A stretch of 64,000 nt of DNA, from positions 1,798,001-1,862,000 of the forward strand of contig JASISA010000009.1 in NCBI GenBank assembly GCA_031771865.1, written 5' to 3'. A model generated the notes under the pieces. It was not told the origin of the DNA. It was given only the letters and a program-made list of their open reading frames with translations, and made no database searches. Positions within the stretch are counted from its first letter, which is position 1. Each line of letters begins with the position of its first letter. The DNA comes from Nothophaeocryptopus gaeumannii (taxonomy: Eukaryota; Ascomycota; Dothideomycetes; Mycosphaerellales; Mycosphaerellaceae). A program made the translations under genes and the position numbers. Below are positions 20,932-32,053 of this stretch, piece after piece.

Positions 20932-21765
20932 ATGCAGCTCATGCTCAGACATCGCGTGCAGCGCCTATCAAGCGTCAAAAGTACAGCCTTTCTGGGTCAG
21001 TCGAAACTATCCACGAGACAATTCACTGCGACAAGCACAGCAATGGTATCTGCCAAGGATCTTTCAGTATCACAGGGCGATCATTCCGATGCGGTGGCAC
21101 AGCAGGCGACAGAGCTGATCGACAATGGCCGATGGCAGCTGTGCAATAATGGGAAAGGGCTTGAGCGGGGGTTTAAATTCAAGACCTTCAAAGCTACTTG
21201 GGTGAGTACTGATAGGCGGAGACGAGATGAAAGCCCTCGACATTGCTCTCCACCACCTTCCGGTCAAGCTGAGTTTGGGCTGGCGGCTGTTTTTGGGCTT
21301 CGGAAGCGCTCAGAGGTCAATATGGGGAGCAACGAAGTTCCTGCCCGAGCATTGTGAGCGTTCGCATGATTGCATCTTCAGAGCTTTGGAGGTCCATCAA
21401 CACATGCCCATACTCTCTGTAGAGGCGCCATCTTATTCGACTATTGTCTCCCTCTTCTTCCTTTTAGCCCCCTCGCGAAGGTACCATCAAAACTGACCTC
21501 GCCGTAGGACTTCATGAACCAAGTAGCAGCGCAATGCAAAAAGACGAAACATCATCCAGAATGGAGCAATGTGTACAACAAGACGCATATCCGGTGGACG
21601 ACACACAATCCCGCAGGACTCTCAACGAAGGACACAACAATGGCGAAGTTCTGCGATGAGGCTGCGAAGGAGTTCAATGAGCTGGATGTAGAGCCGAGCG
21701 AATGCAAATTGGGTGTCGATGGCAAGGTCGAGGCCCGTGGTTGTTGTACGCCGAAGAAGGAGTGA
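20932..21765 (+). CDS. Pterin-4a-carbinolamine dehydratase, probably mitochondrial
   Basis: This enzyme dehydrates 4a-hydroxytetrahydropterin to recycle tetrahydrobiopterin. Exons 20932-21201 and 21508-21765 give 175 residues. The intron is long for this window (306 nt). The exon junction restores FKATW|DFMNQVAAQCKKTKHHPEW. HHPEWSNVYN is the active-site signature with the paired histidines, and WTTHNPAGLSTKD is also family-typical. The N-terminal 45 residues are Arg/Ser-rich without acids (RHRVQRLSSVKS, STRQFTATST), suggesting a mitochondrial presequence. A Cys-containing C-terminal tail (ECKLG..GCCTPKKE) extends past the usual domain. An in-frame upstream extension lacks an ATG, so 20932 is the chosen start. 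Confidence 0.9.
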
Positions 21766-22238
21766 AAGCTAGTCTTCGACGCAAAAGCTCACAGTGAGCA
21801 CGCCGCTCTCGCGGAGTCTGTCAACCGAACAAGCGACGCTGGAAGATGAGAGACTCTTTACAATCGAAAAAGGACCAGGAGACACGGGCAAGTCGATGGC
21901 TGCTTGAAACGCAGCAGATAATTGCGCGGTATCATACAATTACAGTACCGAAATCGAAGAAGTCTGCGCTTGTCGTACGAAGCGGCGAAGCGCCAGGATA
22001 TCCATATTGTGACATTCATCAAAATGCCGACTTACGCACCCAGGCTCGAGGAGCTATGCAGATATTAAGCGCTCTTCTCGTGTAATGCGACCGTCATCGA
22101 GTTCGTCCCCCTCCGACCTCTTGAACCGCCGTTAAAGCAATTCATCTTTTGCTCATCTCTCAATCTGTTTCCTCTTCAATACTCGCTCGATCCAGTGCTC
22201 TTCTGTTCTGTCGGTCAACTTCCGCGTCGACACCGTTG
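21766..22238. other. Intergenic stretch
   Basis: 473 bases between convergent gene ends; nothing recognised. Confidence 0.5.
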
Positions 22239-23060
22239 TCAACTATCCTCATCCACCTCCATCTTGACAACGACTTCCTTCGCCTTCGCCTTCCCGTACA
22301 GTGACTTGCCTAGATCAGATGGCGAACGACTCCCATTCGACGATACTGCTGGTGTGCCTTCAAACGTGACATTCGCCAGCTGACCGAGACTCGGCACCGT
22401 CTGGAGGATCTTCTCGCTATCATGGATGATGAGTTGTTTCAACTTCGGACACCTCACGGGTATCTGTCCTAAAAACGACAAGTACATCGCTTTCAGGAGT
22501 TGCGACCTGATCCGGTCAGGAGGTACAACGACAAGATGCTCCAGTCCTGGGAATGATTGTAGCGCTTCATCAAGGCGCTCAACCTCGCGCTGGTAGAGGC
22601 TCCAGGCACTATTCTGCCCACCTCCTTTTCGTCCAGGCGTCGAATCAAGGAGCGAGGAGAGGTCAATGTCACTCAAGCGAAAGGAGAGCGTCCGGACGCG
22701 TTTAAGATCGTTCTCTTTGCTGCGTTCGATCCATCCGAACAATTTGAGCTGAGATGGGAAGTTGATGAGGCGCTGATAGAGGACGGGAGAGGCCTCCATG
22801 TGGATCTGCTGACAGGTTCGGAGGAGGGAGAGATCGTCGCCGCTGGTGGTTAGGACGGCGTTGTAGATGAGAGTGCGGAGTTCCACAGGCAGAACGAGGA
22901 GAATGGATTCCGATCGTTTGGAAGAAGGGTTGCTGGAGGTGCCAGGAGAGATGATGATAGCGTCCAGAGTGGTCAATAGAGCTGAGAGAGCGCGCTCGTT
23001 GAGCAGCGAGTCAACACAGGCAGGAAGTGTTGGTGTCAGACCGCAGACACCGGCTGTCAT
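22239..23060 (-). CDS. 2EXR/F-box-like hypothetical protein
   Basis: From ATG 23060 the frame gives 273 residues. ILLVLPVELRTLIYNAVL...LLRTCQQIHMEASPVLY (about residues 50-95) is the LP-E-R--IY / L-TC--I--EA--LLY pattern of the fungal 2EXR-type, F-box-related families, usually present in many copies and of unknown function. The C-terminal half resembles the leucine-rich remainder of such proteins (FPGLEHLVVVPPDRIR, CPKLKQLIIHD). An alternative in-frame ATG at 23216 would add 52 residues. Confidence 0.65.
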   Translation of the reverse strand: MTAGVCGLTPTLPACVDSLLNERALSALLTTLDAIIISPGTSSNPSSKRSESILLVLPVELRTLIYNAVLTTSGDDLSLLRTCQQIHMEASPVLYQRLINFPSQLKLFGWIERSKENDLKRVRTLSFRLSDIDLSSLLDSTPGRKGGGQNSAWSLYQREVERLDEALQSFPGLEHLVVVPPDRIRSQLLKAMYLSFLGQIPVRCPKLKQLIIHDSEKILQTVPSLGQLANVTFEGTPAVSSNGSRSPSDLGKSLYGKAKAKEVVVKMEVDEDS

Positions 23061-24686
23061 GGTCTGCCTACGATGGTCTCGCACTGAAAGCTTGCCCGTG
23101 CAATGCCACGAGTCCAACGTCCCTTTATTGACTGTGATGAGTGAAGACGTCTCACTGGCGTTCGTACGCTTCCTATCGATCGCGAGGACTTTGATTGTCC
23201 GGGCATCTTTACTCATATATGCATGGTCTGTCCTTCTCCGACGCCATCCTTTCTTCAATTCAACCAGAAAACCACCACTCTACTGCCCATGGCTACGATA
23301 CTCATCAATCCTTGCCTCCCACGAGGAGAGGCGCAAGACACAAGAACGCATCTTGGTTCGGTAGACTCCGGTGCTGCTCACGTGGTGCTAGTGAAGGATG
23401 ATATTGACCTGTGACAAGCACTACCAACCCTCCATAAACACTTGAAGGCCGCTGAGGAGGCTTGCAACTCCTCATGCAACACAAGAAGGATCAGCTTCGA
23501 GCAAAGCCATCGATGAGGACTTGAGAAGGGATTGGCCCTGCGTTCACTGCATGTAGCGTGGCCTGCAGCGGTGAATGGTCCCCTGGGACAATACACCAAT
23601 CGGTAGCGAACGAGGAGAGAATGAGTTGACGCTCCGAGGGATTCAAGAAGGCGTCCACATGGAAGCCACGCGGTCAACAGACATAAGACAGGCCGGGATG
23701 TCACCAAAGGTTCCGACGGGGGCAATGAAGTGTTGTCCATTGAAACGGGGCTAGTTCGTGCTTAAGCCGGAACCGAGGCTTTCCGAAGACAGACATATGT
23801 GGGCATGTTTCCCAATCCATACCTCGTGCTTGACTGCTGGAGCCACCAGAGAGACCATGCGCCTCTTGGCTTGCACAGAAAGAGCCCCATCTTACCAGGC
23901 GTACGCACGCATGCATGCAGCATCGCGCCAGGGTCGGAGTTGCGTACGGGATACGAGGCACCGTGCAAAGAGTAGAAGCTGATATGCTGATAGGCCCTGT
24001 GACGGTTCTGATTCAGCAGATCCAGGACAACGTAGTTCATTGACCTGCAGTAGGCGAGAAACCTACTACGGGCCTGTCAACGGACGATCATCTACAGCCA
24101 CACCGAACAGCGACAGTGACCACAGCTTCACTGCACAGGGCTCGACAAACGAGGCCCGTGCGACAGCTTGATATGGTAAGACGTGTAGCGTTGAACTTTC
24201 CTTTTGCAGCAATGGGCAGCTTTCCGAGCGCGTGGGTATTGGCAGTTGGTTGAATCACACCCATGGCGAGCGAGCGAGCGAGGAGCGAAGTCCGGGGACG
24301 TCAGAGGAGGAAAGCCTTTATGCGAGCCCCAACGTCGCCGAGCATATCCGCAGCATCTTTTGCGGACCAGCAGCTAGTGTCGTCGCTCCATTCGACCGAA
24401 CTGTCCAGGTCCTTAGGAGGAGGGAGAAAATTAGGGTGTGGAGAGTCGGCGGTTCTAGAGATGAAGTCAGTCGACTGTTTCACTCGGGTGAAGGCCGCGC
24501 CGCCCGTCGATCAGCTCTTCCCTTTCTCGCGTGGACGCCACATGGCGCTCCCGATCGCTCTCGACTTCACTCGTCCGATCGGCAGATACCATCAGCGGAA
24601 TACCTATGTTTAGGACACGTCTTGGGTACTGAGGTGGTGTTGGGTGAAGATGGCCGACGGGAGAGGACCAATGGTTGAGTCGGGTA
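23061..24686. other. Intergenic stretch up to the transposon
   Basis: 1.6 kb; no frame with recognisable protein character. The right edge is the target site (TA at 24685-24686) of the DNA transposon. Confidence 0.5.
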
Positions 24687-24717
24687 GAAGTCTTTCCCGC
24701 GTGGTTCACAGCCGCAC
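24687..24717 (+). repeat. Left terminal inverted repeat
   Basis: It contains GCGTGGTTCACAGCCGCA. Against the right repeat most differences are G/A or C/T, consistent with RIP. TA lies at 24685-24686. Confidence 0.8.
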
Positions 24718-25776
24718 GTGATTCACAGAATCCTTCACTTCTACACTACCTCTTTATATAGCATTTTCTCAACAACTACTGAACCGATTCTTATAAAATT
24801 CAAGGAGCTTATAGAACTGATTGCGAGCTTTCATTTAATGTATACTTCATGTCCTAAAGCGGGCTAGTTGTCGAATAGCACGTCCAGACCTATATAAAGC
24901 CCGAATCGGGCTTTCTACCTTAGAAACTGTCTCAGGAGCGTTCAAAGCAACTGGCAGTACAACGATAAGTTACTTACGTTTCTTTAGCTTCTTAGTAGCC
25001 TCCTAAAGGGCCTGTTAGAGTTGATTAGATACTACCTTGTCCTCTTTTGTCCTTAGTTTAGTAGCAGCTTTCTTAGCTACTTGTCTCTCCCTCTCTACCT
25101 TTTTATTCAGCCTGTCCTTCTTACGCCTTTCAATAGCAACACGATTCTAAAGTGCTTTAGCCTTTACTTCTTCCCTCTTAAGCTGTTTCTAAGCCTTAGC
25201 ATTCACTTTATCCCTATCTCTCTACTCCTAAAGGTCCTTTACTTACTAAATCTTCTTAGGTGAAAAGAAAGTAGCTGCACAGTTATCGTTAGCTCGTAAA
25301 TCTTCGAATAAGCCCTTGCCTCGCTTCCTCTTCTTCTTCTTATAAAACAGGGTAGTCTTAAAGCCCTTATTCTTAGCCTTAAGGATAGCATTCTTAGTAG
25401 TAATTGCTAAGACTATATTTGTAAGCTTCTAGACCTTTTTAGCCTTAGATTTAGTATAAGTCTTAGTAACAACGTCCTCAAGGAGGATCCTAATCTTTCT
25501 CTAGTTACTAGTAGATAGTATTGAGTTCTATAACTCGCTTATGCTTAGTCTTAAAGCCGTAATAGGCTCCTTTAGCTAAGGAATCTTAGAAAGAATAACG
25601 TTAGGGTTAAAGGGGAATAAGCTAGTCTTTATCTACCCTAAAGTAATATTCTTAATAGTAAATGCTTTAGTCCATGCTAGCTAAAAGAGGCGGAGGAAGT
25701 CTCGCTTTATAATTGAAGAAAGGCCTTAATAGTCTCGTAGAAAGTAGTCTAGTTCCTAGCTATAATAGAGTCTAAG

Positions 25777-26092
25777 TGTTACGGGCGTAGCCCGGTAACA
25801 CCTGAATACCTGGATGCACGTGGTTTAGATACTTGGTAGTGTACCAAGCATCCGGATGAACTTCGGCCGAGCCTCGGGGCTCGACTAGCATTATGTGACA
25901 GAGCCACGTGACTCTGCCAAGACCCGGAGAAGAGTTTCTTCTCGACGCGCAAAGATCCGGTCTTCGACTCTTTGCGCTACGTCCTATTAATAGGATTAAC
26001 CTATATAGTTAATACAGTATCTATCTAACCTGTCCGTAGCTCCCTATACCGTTTGTAATTAGTAACCTACTTCCCGACTCCGGCCCGTGATA
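25777..26092. mobile_element. Solo LTR nested in the DNA transposon
   Basis: 316 bp starting TGTTACGGGC and ending GCCCGTGATA, an imperfect inverted pair of the kind that bounds retrotransposon LTRs. It is flanked by a perfect 5-bp duplication CTAAG (25772-25776 and 26093-26097). It splits the transposase remnant right after its LQPLDV block, and removing it plus one duplication rejoins the homology. Its first ~200 bp are less AT-rich than the host element, so it may have inserted after much of the RIP. No internal retrotransposon coding remains, so it arose by LTR-LTR recombination. Confidence 0.85.
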
Positions 26093-27106
26093 CTAAGAGG
26101 TAAGAAGAGTAAGACATCTAGAGGCTATAGTCTATAAGTAGAATAAGGTAGGTAGATAGTAAGCAAGATCCGGTAACTATTATAATATAAAGGGAAGTTT
26201 ATATTAATATATAACCTATGCCTATTAATAAACAATAGTCTCTAAGATCTCCCTATAATAGGCCTTGTAAAGCGATTAAATACCTGCTCTAACTACGCTA
26301 GACTAAGCTTATTATCTATCTATCTATTCTCTAAGGATGCTATAAAAGAATTGTAAATAGATATGTCGAGATCCTGTACCCAAGTATCTTAAATATTGCC
26401 TATCGTTGCCTAATAGATTAGGCCTAGAGGAAGGCACTTATTAGCTATAGAGATATAGGCTAGGTATATAATCTATTTACGATTGCTATCTTAAGTAGTA
26501 CCTAGTAACTTCTAATCCTTGAAAGCCTTCTTTATAAATATCCTCTTTGCCTTTATAAGGAAGCTAATAAGGAAGCCCTTTTTATCTATATTCCATGTAT
26601 TTTTAGGCTGTATGTTATACTACTCTATCTTTTGCTTTACTAAGTTAAAGTAGCTTAAGAACTCCTTCTAATCGTCTACTTTCTTACGTGCAGAGTCTAT
26701 AGGTTATAGATATCGCGATGTAATATGTCCTAACTACTTCTTAACAATTCTAGGTACCTAACCCTTCCCTAGGTATTTCTTTACGATATCGTATACGAAA
26801 TTAGCTAGCATTAAGGGCGTTAGAGGCAGTCCACGGTCGGTAAGAGTGTTAATATATCGTAAAAGAGTGCGCTCCTATTAGGGACTGAGAATGGATTAGT
26901 ATTCGGCTTTATGCTGCATAGAATTAGTATGCCTATTAAAGCGCTTAGATAGCGTGGATCTCTCTACTTTAAATTACCTTGTAGTAGCAGAAATATTAGG
27001 CTTCTCTTGCAGTTTCAAATCAGCTATCGCTTGTAAAAGGGTGTCCATTATGTGTTGAGATAATCAATATTAAACATAATACAAAATTCTACAAAGTGTG
27101 CATTAG

Positions 27107-27137
27107 ATGCGGCTGTGAATCACGTGGGGCAGACCCT
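27107..27137 (-). repeat. Right terminal inverted repeat
   Basis: Reverse complement contains ACGTGATTCACAGCCGCA, matching the left repeat. TA lies at 27138-27139. Confidence 0.8.
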
Positions 27138-27979
27138 TAAGCGAAAAGAGCACAGTACGGCCATCTTGGGCTCTCAGTTCTAGCTGCACTGAGCATTCCA
27201 GTGCTATTCCAGTAACAGGAAAGCCTTTATGAACGCCTCGAGGGACAAGTTGCAGTGGTTTGGGGTTGGATCAGGGAATGCAGTGTAGCTTGGAGAGAAG
27301 CTTCCTTGCACATGGCCAACACGTGTAGCAGGGGTGTTCGTGCCGACATCTGTCACATTTTGGTAGCTGTCCACGTTCAAGAGAGTGCCTGTCCCACGAC
27401 ATGGCGCGCAGGAACAAGCCAAACACGGAGATCTTTGGCCGTCTACGAGCTTCCACGGTCAAGCAGCCCCGAAGCGTGGCAGCCATGCGGGTTTGCCACC
27501 GCGGGCTCCTCAACATCATCTATCTGGGTTGACGGCGCTCACGATGGATGCCACACATCCTGAAGTGGTACACTGTTGGGCTTTATGGAATTGATGAAGC
27601 GAAGAGAGACGTCAGTGGCAATTTCGAGGTTGCTCTCCTTCATGTGAATTGCAAATAGGCAATCGAAACACCTGCTTTCCGTTCCGTTCTCGCCCACGCT
27701 ATGATGCCCACGCAGACGCTTCTAGGTACACACACAAGACGTAAATGTGCAACTAAAACAGGACATAAGAGAGAGAATATCAAGCCGTGGTATAAAGTAC
27801 AGTAACAGTATCCTGTCGTTGCCACTGCCGGGTGAGGCTCACTAAGAGCCATGTGGAGAGCATCTCTATGTGCAGCCGCCACGTGGAAAGCACGCGAGCA
27901 GGCTTCGTGCAATGCTTTGCATCGTGGCTGGATCCTCAATGCAGTTGTGTGCCTTCTAGCGCCATCCGAAGTAGTATCC
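27138..27979. other. Intergenic stretch
   Basis: 842 bases between the transposon and the 3' end of the PDH gene; nothing recognised. Confidence 0.5.
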
Positions 27980-29327
27980 TTAGACTCGGAGAAGCTTGGC
28001 CGCGTAGTCGGCAATCAGTGTCTCGGTAGGGAAGGCCATCTCCTCGAGCTTCTGCGCATATGGGGTTGGAACCTCAGCGCCAGTGACGCGGACCGGAGGA
28101 GCCTCTAGGTAGTCGAAGGCGTATTCAGCAGTAAGCGCGATGAGCTCTGCGCTAACGCCGAAGCTAGGGAAGCCAGATTCCACAGCCATCATATGTCCGG
28201 TCTTCTTGACTGACTTGATGATAGCCTCCACATCCAGAGGCTTGATGCTTCGAAGGTTGATGACCTCAGCATCCACGCCGTACTTGCTCTTCAATTGTTC
28301 CGCAGCCACGAGAGACTGGCCAACGCATCGGGAGAGGGTGACGATGGTGATGTCCTTGCCAGGGCGCTCGATCTTCGCTTTACCGAACTAAGTTTCGTTA
28401 GCACACGAGAGCCCAATGTCTCAACAGCTCCAATGTCTTACAGGAATAACGAAGTCGTCGCTTTGCACCTCCTCGCTCACTTGGAATGGCAGACCATAGA
28501 GAAGCTCGTTTTCAAGCACACAGACCGGGTTTGGATCCCGAATGGCGGCTTTCAGCAGACCCTTGGCGTCTTCGGCGGAGTATGGAGCAACGACCTTCAG
28601 GCCGGGAATGGAACCGTACCAGGCGGAGTAGTCCTGCGAGTGCTGAGCAGCCACACCAGCTGCGAAACCGTTGGGTCCACGGAAAGTGATGTTACATGGC
28701 TGGATACCTCCGGACATGTAGTGTGTCTTTGCGGCTGAGTTGATAATCTGGTCAATGGCTTGCATGGCGAAGTTGAAAGTCATGAACTCGCAGACAGGGT
28801 GGAGACCCGCGAGCGCAGCACCAACTGCGAGACCGCAGAAGCCGGATTCCGTGATAGGGGAATCAATAACCCTCTTGTCACCGAAGCGGTCCAACAGGCC
28901 TTTGGTGACCTTGTATCTGTGAAGGCGCATCGTCAGCTTCCGACCTCAACCTGGAACTTATTTTCACGCCCATATCGGATATGCCACTCCCCACACTTTC
29001 GCATATCCTTGGCTTTCATCTGAAAGCCTCTTGCGCACCCCGTCGTGGTTCTTCCATAGCAAGTCCGAGCTGTTGTGAGACTTACGCTCCGTTGTATTGT
29101 GCAACCTCCTCTCCCAGCACGAAGACTTTGGGGTTCTTCTCCATCTCCTCCACCATAGCCTCGTTGAGCGCCTCTCGCACAGTCATCTCCTTCGTTCCCG
29201 TCGCATACATCCTCCATCTTGACACGGCCGGGGCTGACACTCTCTGGAAGCTCGATCTCGGGATTGCAGCTGCAGGGGAGGAGCGGAGGAGCTGCGCCGC
29301 CGGACGGAGAAGTCGTGCGCCAACCAT
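27980..29327 (-). CDS. PDB1: Pyruvate dehydrogenase E1 component, beta subunit, mitochondrial
   Basis: E1 beta pairs with E1 alpha to decarboxylate pyruvate with thiamine diphosphate in the mitochondrial matrix. Exons 29327-29086, 28916-28442 and 28387-27980 give 374 residues, the normal length. The N-terminus is an Arg-rich presequence (MVGARLLRPAAQLLRSS). The transketolase pyrimidine domain follows (TVREALNEAMVEEME, VFVLGEEVAQYNGAYKVTKG, ITESGFCGLAVGAALAG), with conserved QAIDQIINSAAK and RGPNG. The C-terminal domain has DAEVINLRSIKPLD and AVESGFPSFGVSAE. Introns are 169 and 54 nt and splice cleanly (GC|A TAC AAG; IP|FGKAK). Nothing is missing. Confidence 0.96.
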
Positions 29328-32053
29328 CTCTGTGGTATTCCAAGATCAAGCGCGAGCTGAGCGGAGGGTTCCAGAGATGGATGGGGTGTGAGGATGGAGA
29401 TGGTGGATGTGTTTGGGGAATGGTGAGCTTCCTCCGAATCTCAACCAATGCTGAATTCTTAGTCGGCCCGGTGAGCTGCGCGAGAGATTCCGATGCAACG
29501 GCTTAGCTAAGAATATAACAGGGTCGTCGGGAAGGCGGGAACCGGGAACCGCCAAAGCAAGAGCAGGCGGATACGGCCGAGATAGGAGGCCCAAGCTTTC
29601 ACTTCGCACTGCCCTTTTAGATCCTCGAGTCACCTCCTCCTTCTCTGCTCCACCACCACCACCGCTCCTCTGCGACATGCGACCACATCACTTCTTCCTC
29701 AGTCCTACGCTGCACCACTTCGCCTTCATTTCAAGATACGAACTTCTCTACACGCACTCCTACCGTTGCATTCACCGCCATCATTGTGCTCACCTCCACC
29801 CCTCGAGTCCTTACCACCCACCTCTCGGCTGCCGAGGAAACGCGTGCCACAACGCGCTCAAATGCTCGCTGATATGCCTCACGATGAGGCCTCACAGCTT
29901 TCACATGTTTTCTACGCGTCGCGAACCCCGTCTCGCTATCCTTCACTCCACGCTGATGTGCACGCGTCGCCGACCCGGGCTCGCGTGACTCAGGCTACGT
30001 TTTGATGGCTACGCGTCGCTGTTCGCGCTCGCTATCCGGCTCCGTGCTGGTTCAAGACCCGCTGGCGGTCTCTTGGCTGTGTGTTGCGTATACCAGACAT
30101 GAGGGGACGCCCTTATGCATCTGACGCTCCACCTTCATCCTCGTCGACCGGTCATCCGCCAGGACGACCGCGTCAAGAAACAGCACAGTGCACTTGCACT
30201 CGCGCGTCAGCGCAGCGGCTGTTGCTATGTTCCTGACCCACGCGACTTGCGATGGTCGCTTTCGCAGTCTGCACTGTCGGATCGCAAGCGAGCTACTCCC
30301 GATGGACGGGCGTCAGCGAAAGTGACGTCGAGACCAATGTCTCCGTCAAAGAAGTTCAAAGACCCCATGTGTCAATGATCAAGTGCGCAGCATCGACCCC
30401 ATGGTCATCATGCTACGTCGCTGCTCAGAGACCCAATGTCTATTGCATGCGAATGTTGTCGAGTACCCTATGATCCAGCCTCTAGGCGGAACACCAAGGT
30501 ATCGAAGATTGTCCCGACCCCAGTGTTGGAGATTGTTTCCGCTAAAGCGGTATGAGAACGGCCAGGCACCGGGAGGACAACGATCTAGCAGGTCGCCAAT
30601 ACGGCTCTCACGTACGTGAGCATGTCCGGTTGGTATTCAGATGCCCAAGAACGACATCATCTCGAGCCCGCCTCGGCGGAGGAGTGATGCGCTGGCAGAC
30701 CATGGTCGTTGTGTACAACCTGTCACTGTCGGGCCGAAGAGAACCTCCTCACCAATGTCGCCAAGACAATGAGTGTTAAGAGAATTGAGAATACAGTTTC
30801 AAGCTGTAATTGAAGACGGGTACCGACCTGAAAGGCGACAGATTGGCACTGTGGCTGAGTGTGGTTGCTGGACGCGCCAAGTAAGTGTTTTCAGACCCAT
30901 CAGATGATTACCAATGTGCGCAGAAAGTCCCACGGTGGTACACCCCAAGACTTTGAGAGTCGACCTGAGAGCGGAGGCGCGTGCAGATCCGGTCGTAGTC
31001 GACGGCTTCAAGCTAGTCGAGCTCGTCGAAGCACAGGAAGCGCCAGTATTCCCTCTGGCGACAGAATTTGAGAGTTGACCTGCGAGCGGTGCTCGGTGCT
31101 GTGTGCAGATTCGACGCTGTCGACAGCTGTGATGCTGGTCGAGCTCGTTGGCGCACGGGAAGCATCAGATCTCCCTCGAGGCGACAGACTTTGAGCATCA
31201 GCATGAGAGAGGAAGTGCGTGCAAACTCAATGCAGTTGACAGCGGTGACGCTGGTCGCACTGGTTGGAGCACGAGAAACACCTAAGTCCCTCCATGTTGC
31301 ACATGTAGTGGATGTCGGCCTGATGGTGGAGGTGGGTTCGGGTTTGGAGCAGTCGGCAGCTGTGATGCTAGTCGAGCTCGCCCGAGCACCCGACTTCTAT
31401 CAGGCGACATGTCAAGAAGAAAGACGGCATTTCGATGACTCTGTCATCCCGCTGCAAAGGTTTTACGACGCGAAGTATTCCTGGTTCTGCCTCCGCCGCC
31501 ACCCAGCTCCGCGCCAGACAAGGCTTCTCTATGCCATGTTCTGGTCTGCGCCTTGCTGACATGTAATGGTTGTGGGCGTTGCTTGGAGATTTTGCCAGCG
31601 TGGGGCGTTGGTTCTGTTCTGGACTAAAGGTCCTGTCCTTGGAGTTACATCGCTTGGTCGCGAGACGCTCTTGGGCAGAGTTGCTTGCCTTCAGAAGGTG
31701 TCAACGTCCGCCTGAGGCCTCAGGTCTGAGGTCGAGGTTTCGCTTCGCCATGGAGAAGCAGCTGCAACACCGGCGCAACCCGGTGTGCAATTGATGGCAT
31801 GGGTCTTTTGGGGCCGCAAGAGGAGGGCATCAGTTGTCTTGGTCGTAAGTGGGTTCTTGCGATTACCAGGACTCTGGAGCCCACATGGACCAGTACAAAG
31901 AGCGTCATATCGAGGATTGATCCAATGCCTTTCCGGACTTGCATCGTCGACAGCGTGCGCTTGACGACGATTTTCATTGCTGCTGTTCCTATCTGATACA
32001 TATTTGGCTGTCGCCGCGGATCGCATCGGTCCTGTATCGCCTCGAAGCTCATC
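29328..32053. other. 2.7 kb without intact genes; contains decayed repeats
   Basis: The first part is the PDB1 5' flank. From about 30250 to 31560 short protein-like fragments appear in different frames (for example VSKIVPTPVLEIVSAKAV near 30500 and VVDGFKLVELVEAQEAP near 31000) but no frame connects them. This looks like a degenerate gene or repeat-derived sequence. The tandem array is listed separately. Confidence 0.45.
30951..31412. repeat. Imperfect ~118-bp tandem array, four copies
   Basis: Copies begin near 30951, 31066, 31189 and 31304. Shared landmarks are TTTGAGAGT-GACCTG, GTGCAGAT, G-TGCTGGTCGAGCTCG and GGCGACAGA at the unit end. Copies differ by substitutions and small indels that break any common reading frame. 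They may derive from repeats in a former protein (LVELV-A-EAP recurs) or be a minisatellite. Confidence 0.65.

Larger units (their letters stand above)
24687..27137 (-). mobile_element. RIP-degraded pogo/Fot1-type (Tc1-mariner superfamily) DNA transposon
   Basis: The element is bounded by ~31-bp terminal inverted repeats (24687-24717 and 27107-27137) and a TA on each side, the Tc1/mariner target duplication. On the minus strand, remnants of a pogo-type transposase start at ATG 27050: STLSKRFNRH (helix-turn-helix), TLTDRGLPLT, DKKGFLI, a DTWVQDLD block, STYRLQPLDV, and a Lys-rich tail. The frame is riddled with TAA/TAG where relatives have Gln or Trp, and base composition is strongly AT-biased, as expected of RIP. 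A solo LTR interrupts it. Without the LTR and its duplication the element is about 2.13 kb, normal for Fot1-like transposons. It cannot make transposase. Confidence 0.88.

Noticed and set aside
22867..23364. 165-codon plus-strand frame
   Set aside because: Antisense to the 2EXR-like gene; the minus strand carries the conserved motif.
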